This document shows, piece after piece, positions 1-8,186 of a DNA stretch of 37,776 nt. Both the position numbers and the translations under genes were made by a program. Source of the DNA: Desulfobacula sp. (GTDB lineage: Bacteria; Desulfobacterota; Desulfobacteria; Desulfobacterales; Desulfobacteraceae); assembly GCA_013792075.1 (NCBI GenBank), contig VMSR01000165.1, positions 1-37,776 of the forward strand, in the 5' to 3' direction. Under the pieces are notes generated by a model. That model did not search any database. It saw only the letters and a list, made by a program, of their open reading frames with translations, and was not told the origin of the DNA. The number at the start of each line of letters is the position of its first letter. The first letter of the stretch is position 1.

Positions 1-3000
1 AATAATGCCAGATACAGGCTTGTCGGGCTTACCAGCAATTTGCAGGCCGCCAACGAGGTCATGGCAACCCAGAAGCGGATTAACAGCATATCAGACGACC
101 CCATCGGGCTTAGCCAGGTACTTGATCTCAACACCTCCCTTGGAAATCTTGCCCAGGTTCAGAAGAATGTGAACATGGGTATATCCTGGCTGAACGGAGC
201 TGAAAACGCCCTTAGCAGTGTGAACGAACTTATCCTGAACGTCAAGACCCAGGCAAGCCAGCTGATCAACGCATCCATGACGGCCAGTGAAAGAAGGGAT
301 GCCATTGGCAGCATCAACGGCATGATCGATCAGATCATTGGACTGGGAAACACCCAGATCAACGGAAATTATATTTTCAGCGGTACAGACACAGATACCC
401 TGCCTCTAAAATACCATGGAAAGGATAATCCGCCATGGGTTTCCTATACTGGGAACAAGATCCCCTTTGAAATAAAAACAGACGAAAAAGCCAAGGTCCG
501 GGTGGGCGGTGTCGGGTCGGAAATTTTCTGGGACGATGATGTTGAGATCAATTTTGCCAATAACACCATCATATTCCAGGAAGACAACGGCCATGGCTCT
601 GCATCCCAACGCATCCTGAAAGCAAGCATTGATGACGGAAGATATACACCGGGCCAATTGGAAACTGCTTTGAGAAATGCGCTGAACGAGGTGTCGTCAA
701 AGGACGGGCACGGGGTTAAATATGCGGTGACATATGATGGGAATAAAAAAAGTTTTTCCATCCAGGAGGACGGCTCCTATAAAGGGTTCATGAGAACGGA
801 GTTTATGTGGGATACGGGTGCAAAAGCCTATCTTACCAATATATCGGCTGGCGGCACCATCAATCCGGATGATATTAATCTAACGATTGCCAATAGGGAC
901 GCGCTTACCATCAGCACTCCCGAACCCAAGGGAAGCAAACCCTTCCGGCTCACCTGGCAGGGAGACGGCACCTGGGCCGTTAACAACAATCCCGGATATG
1001 TGATCATCCCTTCGGTTATTTCCGGAACGGATGACACCATCGGTATTGACCTTAACGAGTCTGGCAGCCCGGATATTTTTATCACCCTTGATACCCCTGT
1101 CACAACACGGGGCCAGTTTATTGAGTTTGAAATTGTATCTGCCCAGGGGGACCATAGTGTGGGCAATGAAATCGGGTTTAACAAGGCCAACTCAATCTAT
1201 GCGCCCCCCACTTCGGATAAAAATGCTGTGTTTGTCACCGATCTTGTGATTTCTTTGGGCGTAAACGATACCATTGAATTTGTGGAAGTGAATTCAGCCG
1301 GTGTGGCAAGTGCCACCCTTTCGGCAACCATAGCCAATGCCACCTATACGGATATGGATGGCCTTGCCGCTGTTATTAAGGCCGAAATGGAAGCTGCCAG
1401 TGTAAACGGCATAAATTATGCGGTTTCCTATGATGCGGAAAACAGCAAGTTTAATATCAGGGAAGACGGCAGTTCCCTGAATAAGCTTCAGCTCCTTTGG
1501 AGCAGCTCTGCCGCCACCGCTGCAACGGCTTCCACCCTGGGATATTATCCTTTGGACGATACCATTTCCTATCCTTCCAGTGATAACACGGCCCAGTTGT
1601 ATATCACCATAGACAGCACCAACAACAGACTGGCCTTTGAAGAGACGGATGGAGGCGGTATCCCCAGCGGAATCCTATGGGCCAGCGTTGCCGAGGGAAC
1701 CTATAAAACTGCGGCAGATTTTGAGTTGGCTGTGGAAACAGCAATGAACACGGCATCCATTACATCCGGGTATTCAGTGACTTATGATGCCGCATACAAT
1801 GATGCGACCCACAAGTTTTCACTCCAGCGTCTGGGCGGTACCGTTTTAACAGGCCTTGACCTTTTATGGTCCACTGCCAATAGTGCGGGGAACTCCATTG
1901 GGGGAACCCTGGGCTTTGATGTGTCAAATGATACCGGAGGAGGTCTCGGGACCGCCTATACAGGCGACAGCGACATGGTGTTAATGACCTTTGATGGTAC
2001 CAACAATGTGATTGATTTTGAAGAAACTTCAATTGACGGCACAATTTCAGATGCCGTGAGTATTTTGATCCCGGAAGGCGATTACACAGACCTTGATGAC
2101 GTGGCATCGGCCATACAGGCGGCGTTGAGGAAAGATTCCCCCAACAGGGTTGGCTATGTTGTGGCCTATGATTATACGGCCGGTAAATTTACCTTCAAGG
2201 GAAGCGATGCAAACATAAAGGGCTTTTCCCTTTTATGGCAGACGGGCAATAACAGAAACCAAAGTGCTGATGAAATGCTGGGTTTTTATGGAGATGATAA
2301 AGTCACATTTTTTGAAAGTGATCAAGCAATCGTTAATATCACCATTGATTCAACCAATAACAAGATTGATTTTGGCGAGATTCTTAAGGGAAAGGAAGGC
2401 CGGAAGGCTGATGCCTTGACCGCTTCAATTGAGCATAATACCTATACCAGCCATTCCCAGCTTGCCCGTGAAGTGGAGAAAGCCCTGGAGGAGGAATCCT
2501 ATCAAAACGGCAACCGGATTGATTATGCGGTTACCTGGGACGACTATACCAAGAAGTTTACAATCAAGGAGAACGGCATGGCGCTTTCCGGGTTTAACCT
2601 GCTGTGGCAGACAGGGGAGAATTCCCCCTTGGCAGCAGGGGGGAATGGTAAAAGCATAGGCGGTCTTCTTGGGTTTGATACACAAGACGACAGTGCAGCT
2701 CCGGTTGAAAGTGACCGCAAGGTTGAATGGGGAATATTTAATACGCTTCTTGACCTGAATCTTTATTTGGCGGATAATGACGTTGATGGCATTGAAAGGA
2801 CCCTGGGAAGGCTTGACGCTCAGTTTAACAATATGACTTCGGAAATAGTGAATGTCGGTATCCGCTATAACCGCCTTGACGTCAGAAACCAGATAACCAC
2901 CGAGGTTAATCTGAGCCTCAAAGAGCGAAAATCCACCATTGAAGATATTGATATCGTTGAAGCCACACTGAACCTGCAGTCCATTCAAACAGCCTATGAG

Positions 3001-3057
3001 GCAGCATTGAGTTCAACGGCAAAAATCATAAAGTTAAGCCTTGTGGATTATTTATAA
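1..3057 (+). CDS. flgL: Flagellar hook-associated protein 3 FlgL, giant form, 5' truncated
   Basis: This is the hook-filament junction protein, exported to sit between FlgK and the flagellin filament. The frame is open from base 1, so the true start lies outside; probably only some 10-20 residues are missing. The N-terminal part (about residues 1-130) shows the flagellin-like D0/D1 signature with the SDDPIGLSQVLDL segment and the NYIFSGT motif typical of FlgL. The last 120 residues form the matching C-terminal helix region (YNRLDV, ATLNLQSIQTAYEAAL). Ordinary FlgL is 300-550 aa; this one exceeds 1000. The excess is five related modules of about 100-120 aa, each opening with a strand like ITIDSTNNxIDF, then a YT..xLAxxVExAL helix, a YAVTYD strand, and ending near a LLWxxG box. 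csrA follows after 15 bases. Identity is confident; the role of the repeats is unknown. Confidence 0.93.
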   Translation, partial: NNARYRLVGLTSNLQAANEVMATQKRINSISDDPIGLSQVLDLNTSLGNLAQVQKNVNMGISWLNGAENALSSVNELILNVKTQASQLINASMTASERRDAIGSINGMIDQIIGLGNTQINGNYIFSGTDTDTLPLKYHGKDNPPWVSYTGNKIPFEIKTDEKAKVRVGGVGSEIFWDDDVEINFANNTIIFQEDNGHGSASQRILKASIDDGRYTPGQLETALRNALNEVSSKDGHGVKYAVTYDGNKKSFSIQEDGSYKGFMRTEFMWDTGAKAYLTNISAGGTINPDDINLTIANRDALTISTPEPKGSKPFRLTWQGDGTWAVNNNPGYVIIPSVISGTDDTIGIDLNESGSPDIFITLDTPVTTRGQFIEFEIVSAQGDHSVGNEIGFNKANSIYAPPTSDKNAVFVTDLVISLGVNDTIEFVEVNSAGVASATLSATIANATYTDMDGLAAVIKAEMEAASVNGINYAVSYDAENSKFNIREDGSSLNKLQLLWSSSAATAATASTLGYYPLDDTISYPSSDNTAQLYITIDSTNNRLAFEETDGGGIPSGILWASVAEGTYKTAADFELAVETAMNTASITSGYSVTYDAAYNDATHKFSLQRLGGTVLTGLDLLWSTANSAGNSIGGTLGFDVSNDTGGGLGTAYTGDSDMVLMTFDGTNNVIDFEETSIDGTISDAVSILIPEGDYTDLDDVASAIQAALRKDSPNRVGYVVAYDYTAGKFTFKGSDANIKGFSLLWQTGNNRNQSADEMLGFYGDDKVTFFESDQAIVNITIDSTNNKIDFGEILKGKEGRKADALTASIEHNTYTSHSQLAREVEKALEEESYQNGNRIDYAVTWDDYTKKFTIKENGMALSGFNLLWQTGENSPLAAGGNGKSIGGLLGFDTQDDSAAPVESDRKVEWGIFNTLLDLNLYLADNDVDGIERTLGRLDAQFNNMTSEIVNVGIRYNRLDVRNQITTEVNLSLKERKSTIEDIDIVEATLNLQSIQTAYEAALSSTAKIIKLSLVDYL
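535..2685 (+). repeat. Five degenerate protein-level repeats inside flgL
   Basis: Five modules start near 535, 1231, 1591, 1972 and 2326. Each has the order: strand with N-N-x-I-x-F, a YT/YK turn, an amphipathic helix containing A-x-x-x-A-L or A-M, a YAVTYD/YVVAYD strand, a K-F-x-I/F strand, then LLW. Copies 3-5 are the most alike. They are repeats of protein sequence; the DNA has diverged. They probably form surface domains of the hook-filament junction. Confidence 0.75.
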
Positions 3058-3072
3058 AAGGATAAATATCGA

Positions 3073-3324
3073 ATGCTTGTTTTAACCCGAAGGGCCGAGG
3101 AAAAGATCAAGATAGGCGACAATATTATTGTCAGCGTTCTGAGTGTCGAAGGGGGGGTTGTGAAAATAGGCATAGACGCACCCAGGGACATCACCATCCT
3201 TCGTATGGAAGTGCTGGAGCAAATAAAAAATGAGAACATTGAAGCCGCCCAGAAGGGTGTGGAAGATATTGCCCAGGCGGTTGATCTTTTCAACAAAAAA
3301 CTTGTCCAAGGAGCCAAAGAGTGA
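3073..3324 (+). CDS. csrA: Carbon storage regulator CsrA (RNA-binding translational repressor)
   Basis: An 83-residue homodimeric RNA-binding protein that blocks translation by binding GGA motifs, often in hairpin loops over a Shine-Dalgarno. The family hallmark MLVLTRR start, the IGIDAPRDI stretch with the RNA-contacting arginine, and R..E....I are all present, so identification is secure. The C-terminal tail (about residues 60-83) is somewhat longer than the 61-residue E. coli form, as seen in flagellar-locus CsrA proteins. It lies 15 bases after flgL and overlaps fliW by 4 bases, indicating cotranscription and translational coupling. Both flagellin leaders further along carry candidate targets, so its likely local job is repression of flagellin translation. 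Confidence 0.97.
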   Translation: MLVLTRRAEEKIKIGDNIIVSVLSVEGGVVKIGIDAPRDITILRMEVLEQIKNENIEAAQKGVEDIAQAVDLFNKKLVQGAKE

Positions 3325-3752
3325 AAATACAGACCCGAAGATTCGGTGAAATAGAAATTGACGAAAACAAGACCCTTTCCATGCCAGAAGGTCTGCCCGG
3401 GTTCCCGGGCTTTGAACGGTTTGCCCTGCTTGAGGATCCAAAAACAGCTCCCTTTTGCTGGCTGCAGTCAGTGGAAGAGCCCAATCTTGCCCTTGCCGTA
3501 ATGAATCCTTTTCTTTTTAAGCCGGACTATAAAGTTGATCTTAAGGGGTTTATTGAGGTAAGGGGATGGAAGGATGTTGAGGCGAAGGATCTGCTGGTTT
3601 ATGTGGTCATCAATATCACCAAGGGGGAGAAAAACAATACCATCAAAGCCAATTTAATAGGTCCCATTATTGTAAATGCAAAAATCAATGAGGCTGTTCA
3701 GGCCGTCATCTCCAACTCAAGTTATTCCCACCAGCACAATATTCTGGAATAG
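3321..3752 (+). CDS. fliW: Flagellar assembly factor FliW (CsrA antagonist)
   Basis: FliW binds CsrA and free flagellin in competition: when flagellin has been exported, FliW is released and sequesters CsrA, allowing new flagellin synthesis (mechanism known from Bacillus and Campylobacter). The 143-residue length, the early F-G-E-I-E-I-D-E strand, the G-L-P-G-F-P-G-F-E-R-F-A-L-L box and the central L-A-L-A-V-M-N-P-F segment are characteristic. The GTG start overlaps the csrA stop in a GTGA arrangement, which fixes the start and implies coupled translation. The gene ends five bases before the convergent flaG. Confidence 0.96.
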   Translation: MKIQTRRFGEIEIDENKTLSMPEGLPGFPGFERFALLEDPKTAPFCWLQSVEEPNLALAVMNPFLFKPDYKVDLKGFIEVRGWKDVEAKDLLVYVVINITKGEKNNTIKANLIGPIIVNAKINEAVQAVISNSSYSHQHNILE

Positions 3753-3757
3753 ATAGG

Positions 3758-4159
3758 TTATACTTTTTGATCAAAGAAAAGGCCTGAAAACTCCTCCATT
3801 TTTTCTTTGATGGCCAGCATCTCTTCTGTGGGGATCTGTTTGATGAGTTCTTTTGTCTTTCTATCGGTTATTTCAACAACCACCTGGTTATTGAGATCCT
3901 CTCTTATGGAAAACCCCAGGCTTGTCTGGAGGTCGTCCATGATTTCATTCATCTGGGCTGCCAGCTGTTTTGCCTCTTCAGCAGAAAAACGGCTCTTCTG
4001 CTCTTCTTTGCTCTTCTCCGTTTGTTGCCTGGGTTTCGGCATCCGGTTATTTGTGTTTTCCGTCGCACCTGTTTTATGGGGTGCAGATACAGTCATTGGT
4101 GGCCCCAACGGTATGGTTTCCACGGATGCCGGTGCGGTGTTTACACTGTTGATGTTCAT
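3758..4159 (-). CDS. flaG: FlaG family flagellar protein
   Basis: A 133-residue protein with a poorly conserved, Pro/Thr-rich N-terminal half and a conserved C-terminal domain from about residue 75: L.FSI.ED.N.QVVVEI.D..T.E.I.QIP.EEML, the FlaG signature. FlaG proteins affect filament length and are usually encoded beside fliD and fliS, as here. An AAGGAG Shine-Dalgarno lies eight bases before the ATG on the minus strand. It is the last gene of the leftward fliD-fliS-(FliT-like)-flaG operon, ten bases after its neighbour. Function in filament-length control is by family analogy. Confidence 0.9.
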   Translation of the reverse strand: MNINSVNTAPASVETIPLGPPMTVSAPHKTGATENTNNRMPKPRQQTEKSKEEQKSRFSAEEAKQLAAQMNEIMDDLQTSLGFSIREDLNNQVVVEITDRKTKELIKQIPTEEMLAIKEKMEEFSGLFFDQKV

Positions 4160-4169
4160 GAAATTCTCC

Positions 4170-4574
4170 TTAGTATGTTGTAATATTTATAGCCTTTGGG
4201 GTGTTTGAAACCGCTGCCGACGACCGGTATGAATGGATCACCTTTTTCCCTTTTGAAATCTGCTCCATGCCTTTTTTCAACCGCTCCCTGATCACGGACA
4301 CTTTTGTCTGAAGCGCTTTGTTTTGTTCAAGAAGGACTGTCACACGGTCATTTATAGCAAGTATCATCGATTCGGCGGTTGTCCCGGTCTTGTTTTCTGC
4401 CTTCATGGCCAGGTTGCTCACCGTCTTCACCAGAGTGGCAACTTCAATATCCCGCTCCTTTGATTGTTTTTCAAGATCGGGCAGGAGGCTTTTGTCAAAA
4501 GAGTCCATATGGCTTTTATGCAGTTCATACAGCCGGTTTAATGTCTCGTCAATTTTTTTAAACTCTTTTTCCAT
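4170..4574 (-). CDS. Coiled-coil flagellar protein, FliT/FlgN-like export chaperone candidate
   Basis: A helical protein of about 134 residues without a clear family signature. It has a short N-terminal helix (KEFKKIDETLNRLYEL), a long heptad-like middle, and a C-terminal segment with NKALQTKVSVIRERLKKGMEQISKGKKVIHSY. That tail resembles the end of FlgN/FliT-type chaperones. Placement between fliS and flaG is where fliT is often found, so a cap- or junction-protein export chaperone is a reasonable inference. I prefer the ATG at 4574, preceded by AGGA at nine bases. An upstream TTG at 4601, which overlaps the fliS stop as TTGA, would add nine residues but has no visible Shine-Dalgarno. Confidence 0.6.
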   Translation of the reverse strand: MEKEFKKIDETLNRLYELHKSHMDSFDKSLLPDLEKQSKERDIEVATLVKTVSNLAMKAENKTGTTAESMILAINDRVTVLLEQNKALQTKVSVIRERLKKGMEQISKGKKVIHSYRSSAAVSNTPKAINITTY

Positions 4575-4597
4575 GGGTGACCGTCCTGTTTTATCCG

Positions 4598-5080
4598 TCA
4601 AACGGAAAATGCGTGAAATTTATTGTCCGAAGGCGTTTCTTTAAACACCGATGGAAAAGAGCGTTTGACAGCCGATTCTTTTACGCCCACGGGAATTGAT
4701 GGCCTTCCCTTTGCCATAACATCCTTTTCCCATATCTCTTTGAGCCCGGATATGTATTTCTCAGAGCGGTTAAGGGTATTTAAATCATTGTTGAGCGTCA
4801 CCTTGGGCAGCTCTGCAAGAATAGCCGTGTACAGGCCTCTTAAAAAATGTGTGGAGTCATCCTCCATCTTGGAATCAACGGAAGCGTTGAGTTCTGCAAT
4901 GATGGCGATTGCCTTTGAAAGGTTTTCCCCCTTTTTCTGAACATTTTTTTCCAGGATTCCCTCTCTGGTCAGGCGGAGACGGCTTAAAGCGCCCTTATAA
5001 AGCAATAGTATCAATTGTTCAGGGTCCATGCCGTCATAATGATTGTTTAAATAGGTGTTTATCTGCTGGTAAGCTGCCAT
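4598..5080 (-). CDS. fliS: Flagellin export chaperone FliS
   Basis: FliS binds the C-terminal disordered helix of flagellin in the cytosol, preventing polymerisation before export. The protein shows the family opening (Y..I.TYLNNHYDGMDPEQLILLLYKGALSRL), including the conserved Y near position 10 and the LILLLYKGAL helix, followed by a four-helix bundle pattern (A.AIIAELNASVD, L..LY..I). At 160 residues it has about 30 more at its C-terminus than typical FliS. A GGGAG Shine-Dalgarno lies seven bases before the ATG. It sits 91 bases after fliD and is followed directly by the FliT-like gene. The clients would be the two large flagellins on the other strand. Confidence 0.94.
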   Translation of the reverse strand: MAAYQQINTYLNNHYDGMDPEQLILLLYKGALSRLRLTREGILEKNVQKKGENLSKAIAIIAELNASVDSKMEDDSTHFLRGLYTAILAELPKVTLNNDLNTLNRSEKYISGLKEIWEKDVMAKGRPSIPVGVKESAVKRSFPSVFKETPSDNKFHAFSV

Positions 5081-5171
5081 TCAAATCTCCCGAATAGAGG
5101 TGTTAACGTTATTTATAAAGGATCGTCAGTTTAAATGCTTTTCTTGAGAACAATTAGATCAATTGTGTTCA

Positions 5172-7157
5172 TTATTTGCTCGTGCTTGCCGAGCTGAACG
5201 CGTCCATCATGGATGTCAGAATATTGGCCTGGGAATTTAACCGGTTGATATAGCTGTCAAGCTGCGCAAATTCTCTGGCCATGGTTTCATACTTTTTGGT
5301 AAGTCGCTCTGTTTCCGATTCAATATCCTTGTCAATGCGTGTGATCTTTGTTTCAGATTCATCAATCTCCGTTGAAGCGATGCCGGTTGAACTGACCATG
5401 GCTGTCAGGGCATCATTAATCATGTCTGCAAGACCTGTTATTTTTTTATCGGAATTTCCCAGGAACAAGGCTTTGATGGCATCTGGATCTGTCGCTATTG
5501 CCTCGTCAAGGGTGTCTTCATTCATACTGATACTACCGTCGCTGGCTATTTCAAGGCCAAGATCCGTCAGGCTTGTGTATCGCGTATCCAAACCAAGGAT
5601 ATTGGTTAGAAGGGATTTGAGCTGATTTGTGATCCGGTTGGCGCTGCTGGACCCGGCAAGGGGGTTGTCGGTCTCTTCTGCCGCGGTATCGGTTGTTGTG
5701 TCTGTTGTGTCTGTTGTGTCTGTCTGGGTGCCCTTAATATAAGAAACAAGGTCATTGAACCCTTTGATCATGGACAGGATGTCTTTTTTAACCGTGTCAT
5801 GGTTTACTTCAATGTTAAGGGTTGACGCTCCCGTGTTTTTCAGATCAAAGGTGACACCGGTAATGACGTCTTTTATTGCGGTGTTTGACTGTCTTGCATA
5901 GGAAATGCCGTTTACCGTAAACCTGGCATTCAGGGATGCGGCACCTGCGCCGGTGACCTCTGTCAATGCCCCCAGATTGGTAAGGCTTATCCGTGCATTT
6001 TCTCCTGTGTCATCGGCGGTCAATGTCAGCTGGTATGGGTTGACCGCATCTCCATTGTCAATCATTTTGGCAGTGACGCCTGGATTGTTTGCAGAATCGT
6101 TTATGAGGGTTGTCATTTGTGCATAGGTTGTCCCGGCAGCCACACTCAAATGCATGGCATTGCTGCCCTGGCCAATGGCAACGGTTGTATCTGCCGCCAC
6201 CCAGTTAAATCCTGAAACATTTATTTCCGAACCCGCCGTGTTCCCGCCGGAAGTTGCAGCCAGACGGATATAATAGCTTCCATCGTCAGCCTTTGCGTAA
6301 GAGGCTGTCACAAGCTGGTTTCCGTTTACATCCTTGTTATTGGAAGAGGCATTGATCTGTTCTGTGATCTGGCCAAGGGTCATTCCGGAGGTGAGGTCCA
6401 CATCAATTTTTTGCTGGCTGGTGTTGGACATACCGCCGGTCCCGCCAAAAACCGCCTGGGTGTTTGCATCCATGGTTACTTCAATGGCGCTGTGATCTGC
6501 CGACTTCAGGGTGAGAATTCCGTTTGCGTCCACCGAAGCCGTCACGCCGTGCTCGTTGGTTTTAAAATTAATGGCATCTGCCAGGGCACCATCGGAATCG
6601 TCGGCAAGCACATTTACAATGCCGATGTTAATGCCGTTGATGGCAAAACTGGCATCGGTTGCTCCGGCTGCAATACTGCTGTCCGTGCTGATGCCGGCAT
6701 AGGTGCCGTAATACAGGGTAAGGGTTTCATTGGCGCTGATTGCAGCCGTTGTATCATGGTCGGCAATTGCGGATGCGGGCGTGGCAAACATGGTGGCATT
6801 TTTGCTGGCAACGGCGGTTGCGCTCCAGGAATTTCTCTGTGCTTTCTGGGTCACTTCAACACTATGGGAAGAGGCCTTATAACCGTCACCGACGATTGCC
6901 GAAAGAACGGTTTCATCTGTCACGGAAACGGAATTGTCCAGATAATTGGATGAAAGGGATAAATTCAGGGCATTTGATTTAACGGAAAACAATTTAACGT
7001 TAACCGTATTATAGGCGTCCACCTGTTTCTGAAGACTTGTTTTCTTGTCTTCCTTGACAGTGATTCTGCGTTGATCAAGCGCCTTGAGCTGGTCGAGAAT
7101 GTCCTGAAGATCAAGTCCTGATCCGAGTCCTAAAGATGTAATCGATCCTATTGCCAT
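5172..7157 (-). CDS. fliD: Filament cap protein FliD (HAP2)
   Basis: FliD forms the cap under which flagellin subunits fold at the filament tip. The N-terminus (MAIGSITSLGLGSGLDLQDI, then a heptad-rich helix) and the C-terminal helices (ETERLTKKYETMAREFAQLDSYINRLNSQANILTSMMDAF) are diagnostic. The middle contains a hook-IN type module (about residues 160-245) closely matching one in both flagellins, and a short TDTTDTTDTT tract near residue 490. I chose the ATG at 7157: GGAG lies eight bases upstream and the protein then begins with the canonical MAIGSI. An in-frame GTG at 7172 would add five residues. At 661 aa it is longer than the usual 450-500. A sigma-28-like promoter lies upstream. Confidence 0.95.
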   Translation of the reverse strand: MAIGSITSLGLGSGLDLQDILDQLKALDQRRITVKEDKKTSLQKQVDAYNTVNVKLFSVKSNALNLSLSSNYLDNSVSVTDETVLSAIVGDGYKASSHSVEVTQKAQRNSWSATAVASKNATMFATPASAIADHDTTAAISANETLTLYYGTYAGISTDSSIAAGATDASFAINGINIGIVNVLADDSDGALADAINFKTNEHGVTASVDANGILTLKSADHSAIEVTMDANTQAVFGGTGGMSNTSQQKIDVDLTSGMTLGQITEQINASSNNKDVNGNQLVTASYAKADDGSYYIRLAATSGGNTAGSEINVSGFNWVAADTTVAIGQGSNAMHLSVAAGTTYAQMTTLINDSANNPGVTAKMIDNGDAVNPYQLTLTADDTGENARISLTNLGALTEVTGAGAASLNARFTVNGISYARQSNTAIKDVITGVTFDLKNTGASTLNIEVNHDTVKKDILSMIKGFNDLVSYIKGTQTDTTDTTDTTTDTAAEETDNPLAGSSSANRITNQLKSLLTNILGLDTRYTSLTDLGLEIASDGSISMNEDTLDEAIATDPDAIKALFLGNSDKKITGLADMINDALTAMVSSTGIASTEIDESETKITRIDKDIESETERLTKKYETMAREFAQLDSYINRLNSQANILTSMMDAFSSASTSK

Positions 7158-7207
7158 AATGTTTCTCCACACCCATATTTTTTTTGAAACTAACTTTAAT
7201 ATAGATA

Positions 7208-7235
7208 TTATCGGATAACCGCATAAAAAACATTA
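7208..7235 (-). promoter_or_regulatory. Candidate sigma-28 (FliA) promoter of the fliD operon
   Basis: Read on the minus strand, TAATGTTT (7 of 8 to TAAAGTTT) is followed after 12 bases by TCCGATAA (7 of 8 to GCCGATAA). The usual spacer is 11, so the fit is good but one base long. It lies about 50 bases upstream of the fliD start, correctly oriented for the fliD-fliS-flaG operon. Confidence 0.55.
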
Positions 7236-7271
7236 AAAAAAGAATATTTGGTGGATTTTGGATGTACATAC

Positions 7272-7300
7272 TTGACCAACATGGTCTTAATGGGTATACT
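7272..7300 (+). promoter_or_regulatory. Sigma-70-type promoter of the toxin-antitoxin pair
   Basis: TTGACC (7272-7277) and TATACT (7295-7300) are separated by exactly 17 bases, 35 bases before the antitoxin start. The -10 hexamer overlaps the left arms of two inverted repeats, as expected for an autorepressed operon. Confidence 0.65.
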
Positions 7301-7325
7301 TAGTTCGATCTTATACCAAACTAAG
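7293..7325 (+). promoter_or_regulatory. Candidate antitoxin operator: two interleaved inverted repeats
   Basis: GGTATA (7293-7298) pairs with TATACC (7312-7317), and CTTAGTT (7299-7305) pairs with AACTAAG (7319-7325). Both have 13-base gaps, both are perfect, and they are offset by half a site. The position over and just after the -10 element suits autorepression by a Phd-type dimer. Binding is inferred. Confidence 0.5.
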
Positions 7326-7334
7326 GAGGAGGAG

Positions 7335-7568
7335 ATGATTTTTAATGTATCCGAGGCAAAGGCAAAGCTTTCTAAGCTTGTCGATATGGCTTATCACGGT
7401 GAGGAGGTTATTATTGCAAAAAATAATTTGCCCCTTGTCAAATTGGTATTACATAAACCGAAAGCCAAACGGAAACTTGGTTTGCTTGAGGGGCAAATCA
7501 ATATACCGGATAACTTTATGGAGGAAGATGAAGAGATAAATGCCATGTTTTATGGTGATAAGTCGTGA
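7335..7568 (+). CDS. Phd/YefM-type antitoxin
   Basis: A 77-residue protein beginning MIFNVSEAKAKLSKLVDMAYHGEEVIIAKNN, the standard Phd/YefM N-terminal DNA-binding and dimerisation fold with the xxPLVKLV strand, followed by an acidic C-terminal tail (NFMEEDEEINAM) that would wrap around and inhibit the toxin. The ATG at 7335 is preceded by an excellent AAGGAGGAG. A longer frame reaching 7248 would start upstream of the promoter and is rejected. It overlaps the toxin gene by four bases. The expected action is to neutralise the PIN toxin and repress its own promoter. Confidence 0.9.
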   Translation: MIFNVSEAKAKLSKLVDMAYHGEEVIIAKNNLPLVKLVLHKPKAKRKLGLLEGQINIPDNFMEEDEEINAMFYGDKS

Positions 7569-7936
7569 AAATTCTTGTGGATACCCATATTTATTTATGG
7601 ATGTTGTCTTGCCCTGACAAACTAAGTGAAACAAGGCGTTATGAGCTTGAATCGCCTTTAAATGAAGTGTTTTTGAGTGCCATGAGCATAGCAGAGCTTA
7701 TGATTAAACATTCGATTGGGAAAATTGACATTAAGTTCGATCCGATTGAAATGGCACAGAAAATCGGGATTGAGATACTCAGCTTTTCAGGAACTGAAGC
7801 CATGGTTTTGGGTGAATTACCACTTCATCATAAAGACCCTTTTGACCGGATGTTAATAGCGCAATCCATGATAAACAGCTTTGCACTGATGTCTGATGAT
7901 TCTAAATTCCTGCAATATGACTGCAAGATCATTTAA
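7565..7936 (+). CDS. vapC: PIN-domain ribonuclease toxin, VapC family
   Basis: A 123-residue PIN-domain protein. The acidic Mg-binding residues expected for the RNase site are visible: D6 in LLVDTH-like ILVDTH, E44 in SIAELMI, D91/D94 in HHKDPFDRMLIAQ, and D111/D112 in MSDDSKF. The HxxDPFDR box is typical of the VapC subgroup that pairs with Phd-like antitoxins. Translation starts at a GTG overlapping the antitoxin stop (GTGA), so the two are coupled. The pair sits alone between the fliD operon and the flagellins, with no obvious link to motility. The likely activity is cleavage of tRNA or rRNA when unchecked; the target cannot be told from sequence. Confidence 0.9.
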   Translation: MKILVDTHIYLWMLSCPDKLSETRRYELESPLNEVFLSAMSIAELMIKHSIGKIDIKFDPIEMAQKIGIEILSFSGTEAMVLGELPLHHKDPFDRMLIAQSMINSFALMSDDSKFLQYDCKII

Positions 7937-8002
7937 TATCTTATTAAACCTTTTTCTGACCAAATCACTGATAAAAAAATACACAAAAAAGCCATATTTT
8001 GT

Positions 8003-8029
8003 TTAAGTTATTTACCGGGCTGTCGATAC
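8003..8029 (+). promoter_or_regulatory. Candidate sigma-28 promoter of the first flagellin gene
   Basis: TTAAGTTA (6 of 8 to TAAAGTTT) and GTCGATAC (6 of 8 to GCCGATAA) are separated by exactly 11 bases. It would give a leader of about 150 bases rich in GGA motifs. No comparable site is visible before the second flagellin gene. Confidence 0.5.
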
Positions 8030-8142
8030 TACACTTCAGGTTCAGATGTTCGGCAACTTTAAAAAACGGATTTTCAACATACACTTTTTTAAAGGGAGGA
8101 CTTGGAAGACCAAAGGCCGAATGTCTGTATGAAACATAGCAT

Positions 8143-8158
8143 AGGGAACGGAATCCCT
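8143..8158 (+). promoter_or_regulatory. Leader hairpin with GGA loop, candidate CsrA site of flagellin 1
   Basis: AGGGA and TCCCT form a five-pair stem around the hexaloop ACGGAA. The loop GGA (8150) is 24 bases before the GGA of the Shine-Dalgarno AAGGAGGA (8172-8179). The second flagellin leader repeats this layout exactly. A GGA in a hairpin loop plus a second at the Shine-Dalgarno is the known CsrA dual-site arrangement. An additional GGAGGA lies near 8095. Confidence 0.65.
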
Positions 8159-8186
8159 TATCAACACTCTCAAGGAGGAATTACAC

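Noticed and set aside
2425-2988. 187-codon open frame on the minus strand inside flgL
   Set aside because: It lies wholly opposite a clear FlgL coding region, has no Shine-Dalgarno and no recognisable protein features.
5150-5166. ACAATT/AATTGT hairpin downstream of fliD
   Set aside because: The stem is only six A/T-rich pairs and no T-run follows in the fliD direction, so it is not a credible terminator; fliS is probably cotranscribed.
6411-6953. 180-codon open frame on the plus strand inside fliD
   Set aside because: It is antisense to the conserved FliD module and has Cys/Gly-rich content typical of shadow frames.
7248-7334. Longer N-terminus for the antitoxin starting at 7248
   Set aside because: It would begin upstream of the -35 element and ignore the excellent ribosome binding site directly before 7335.
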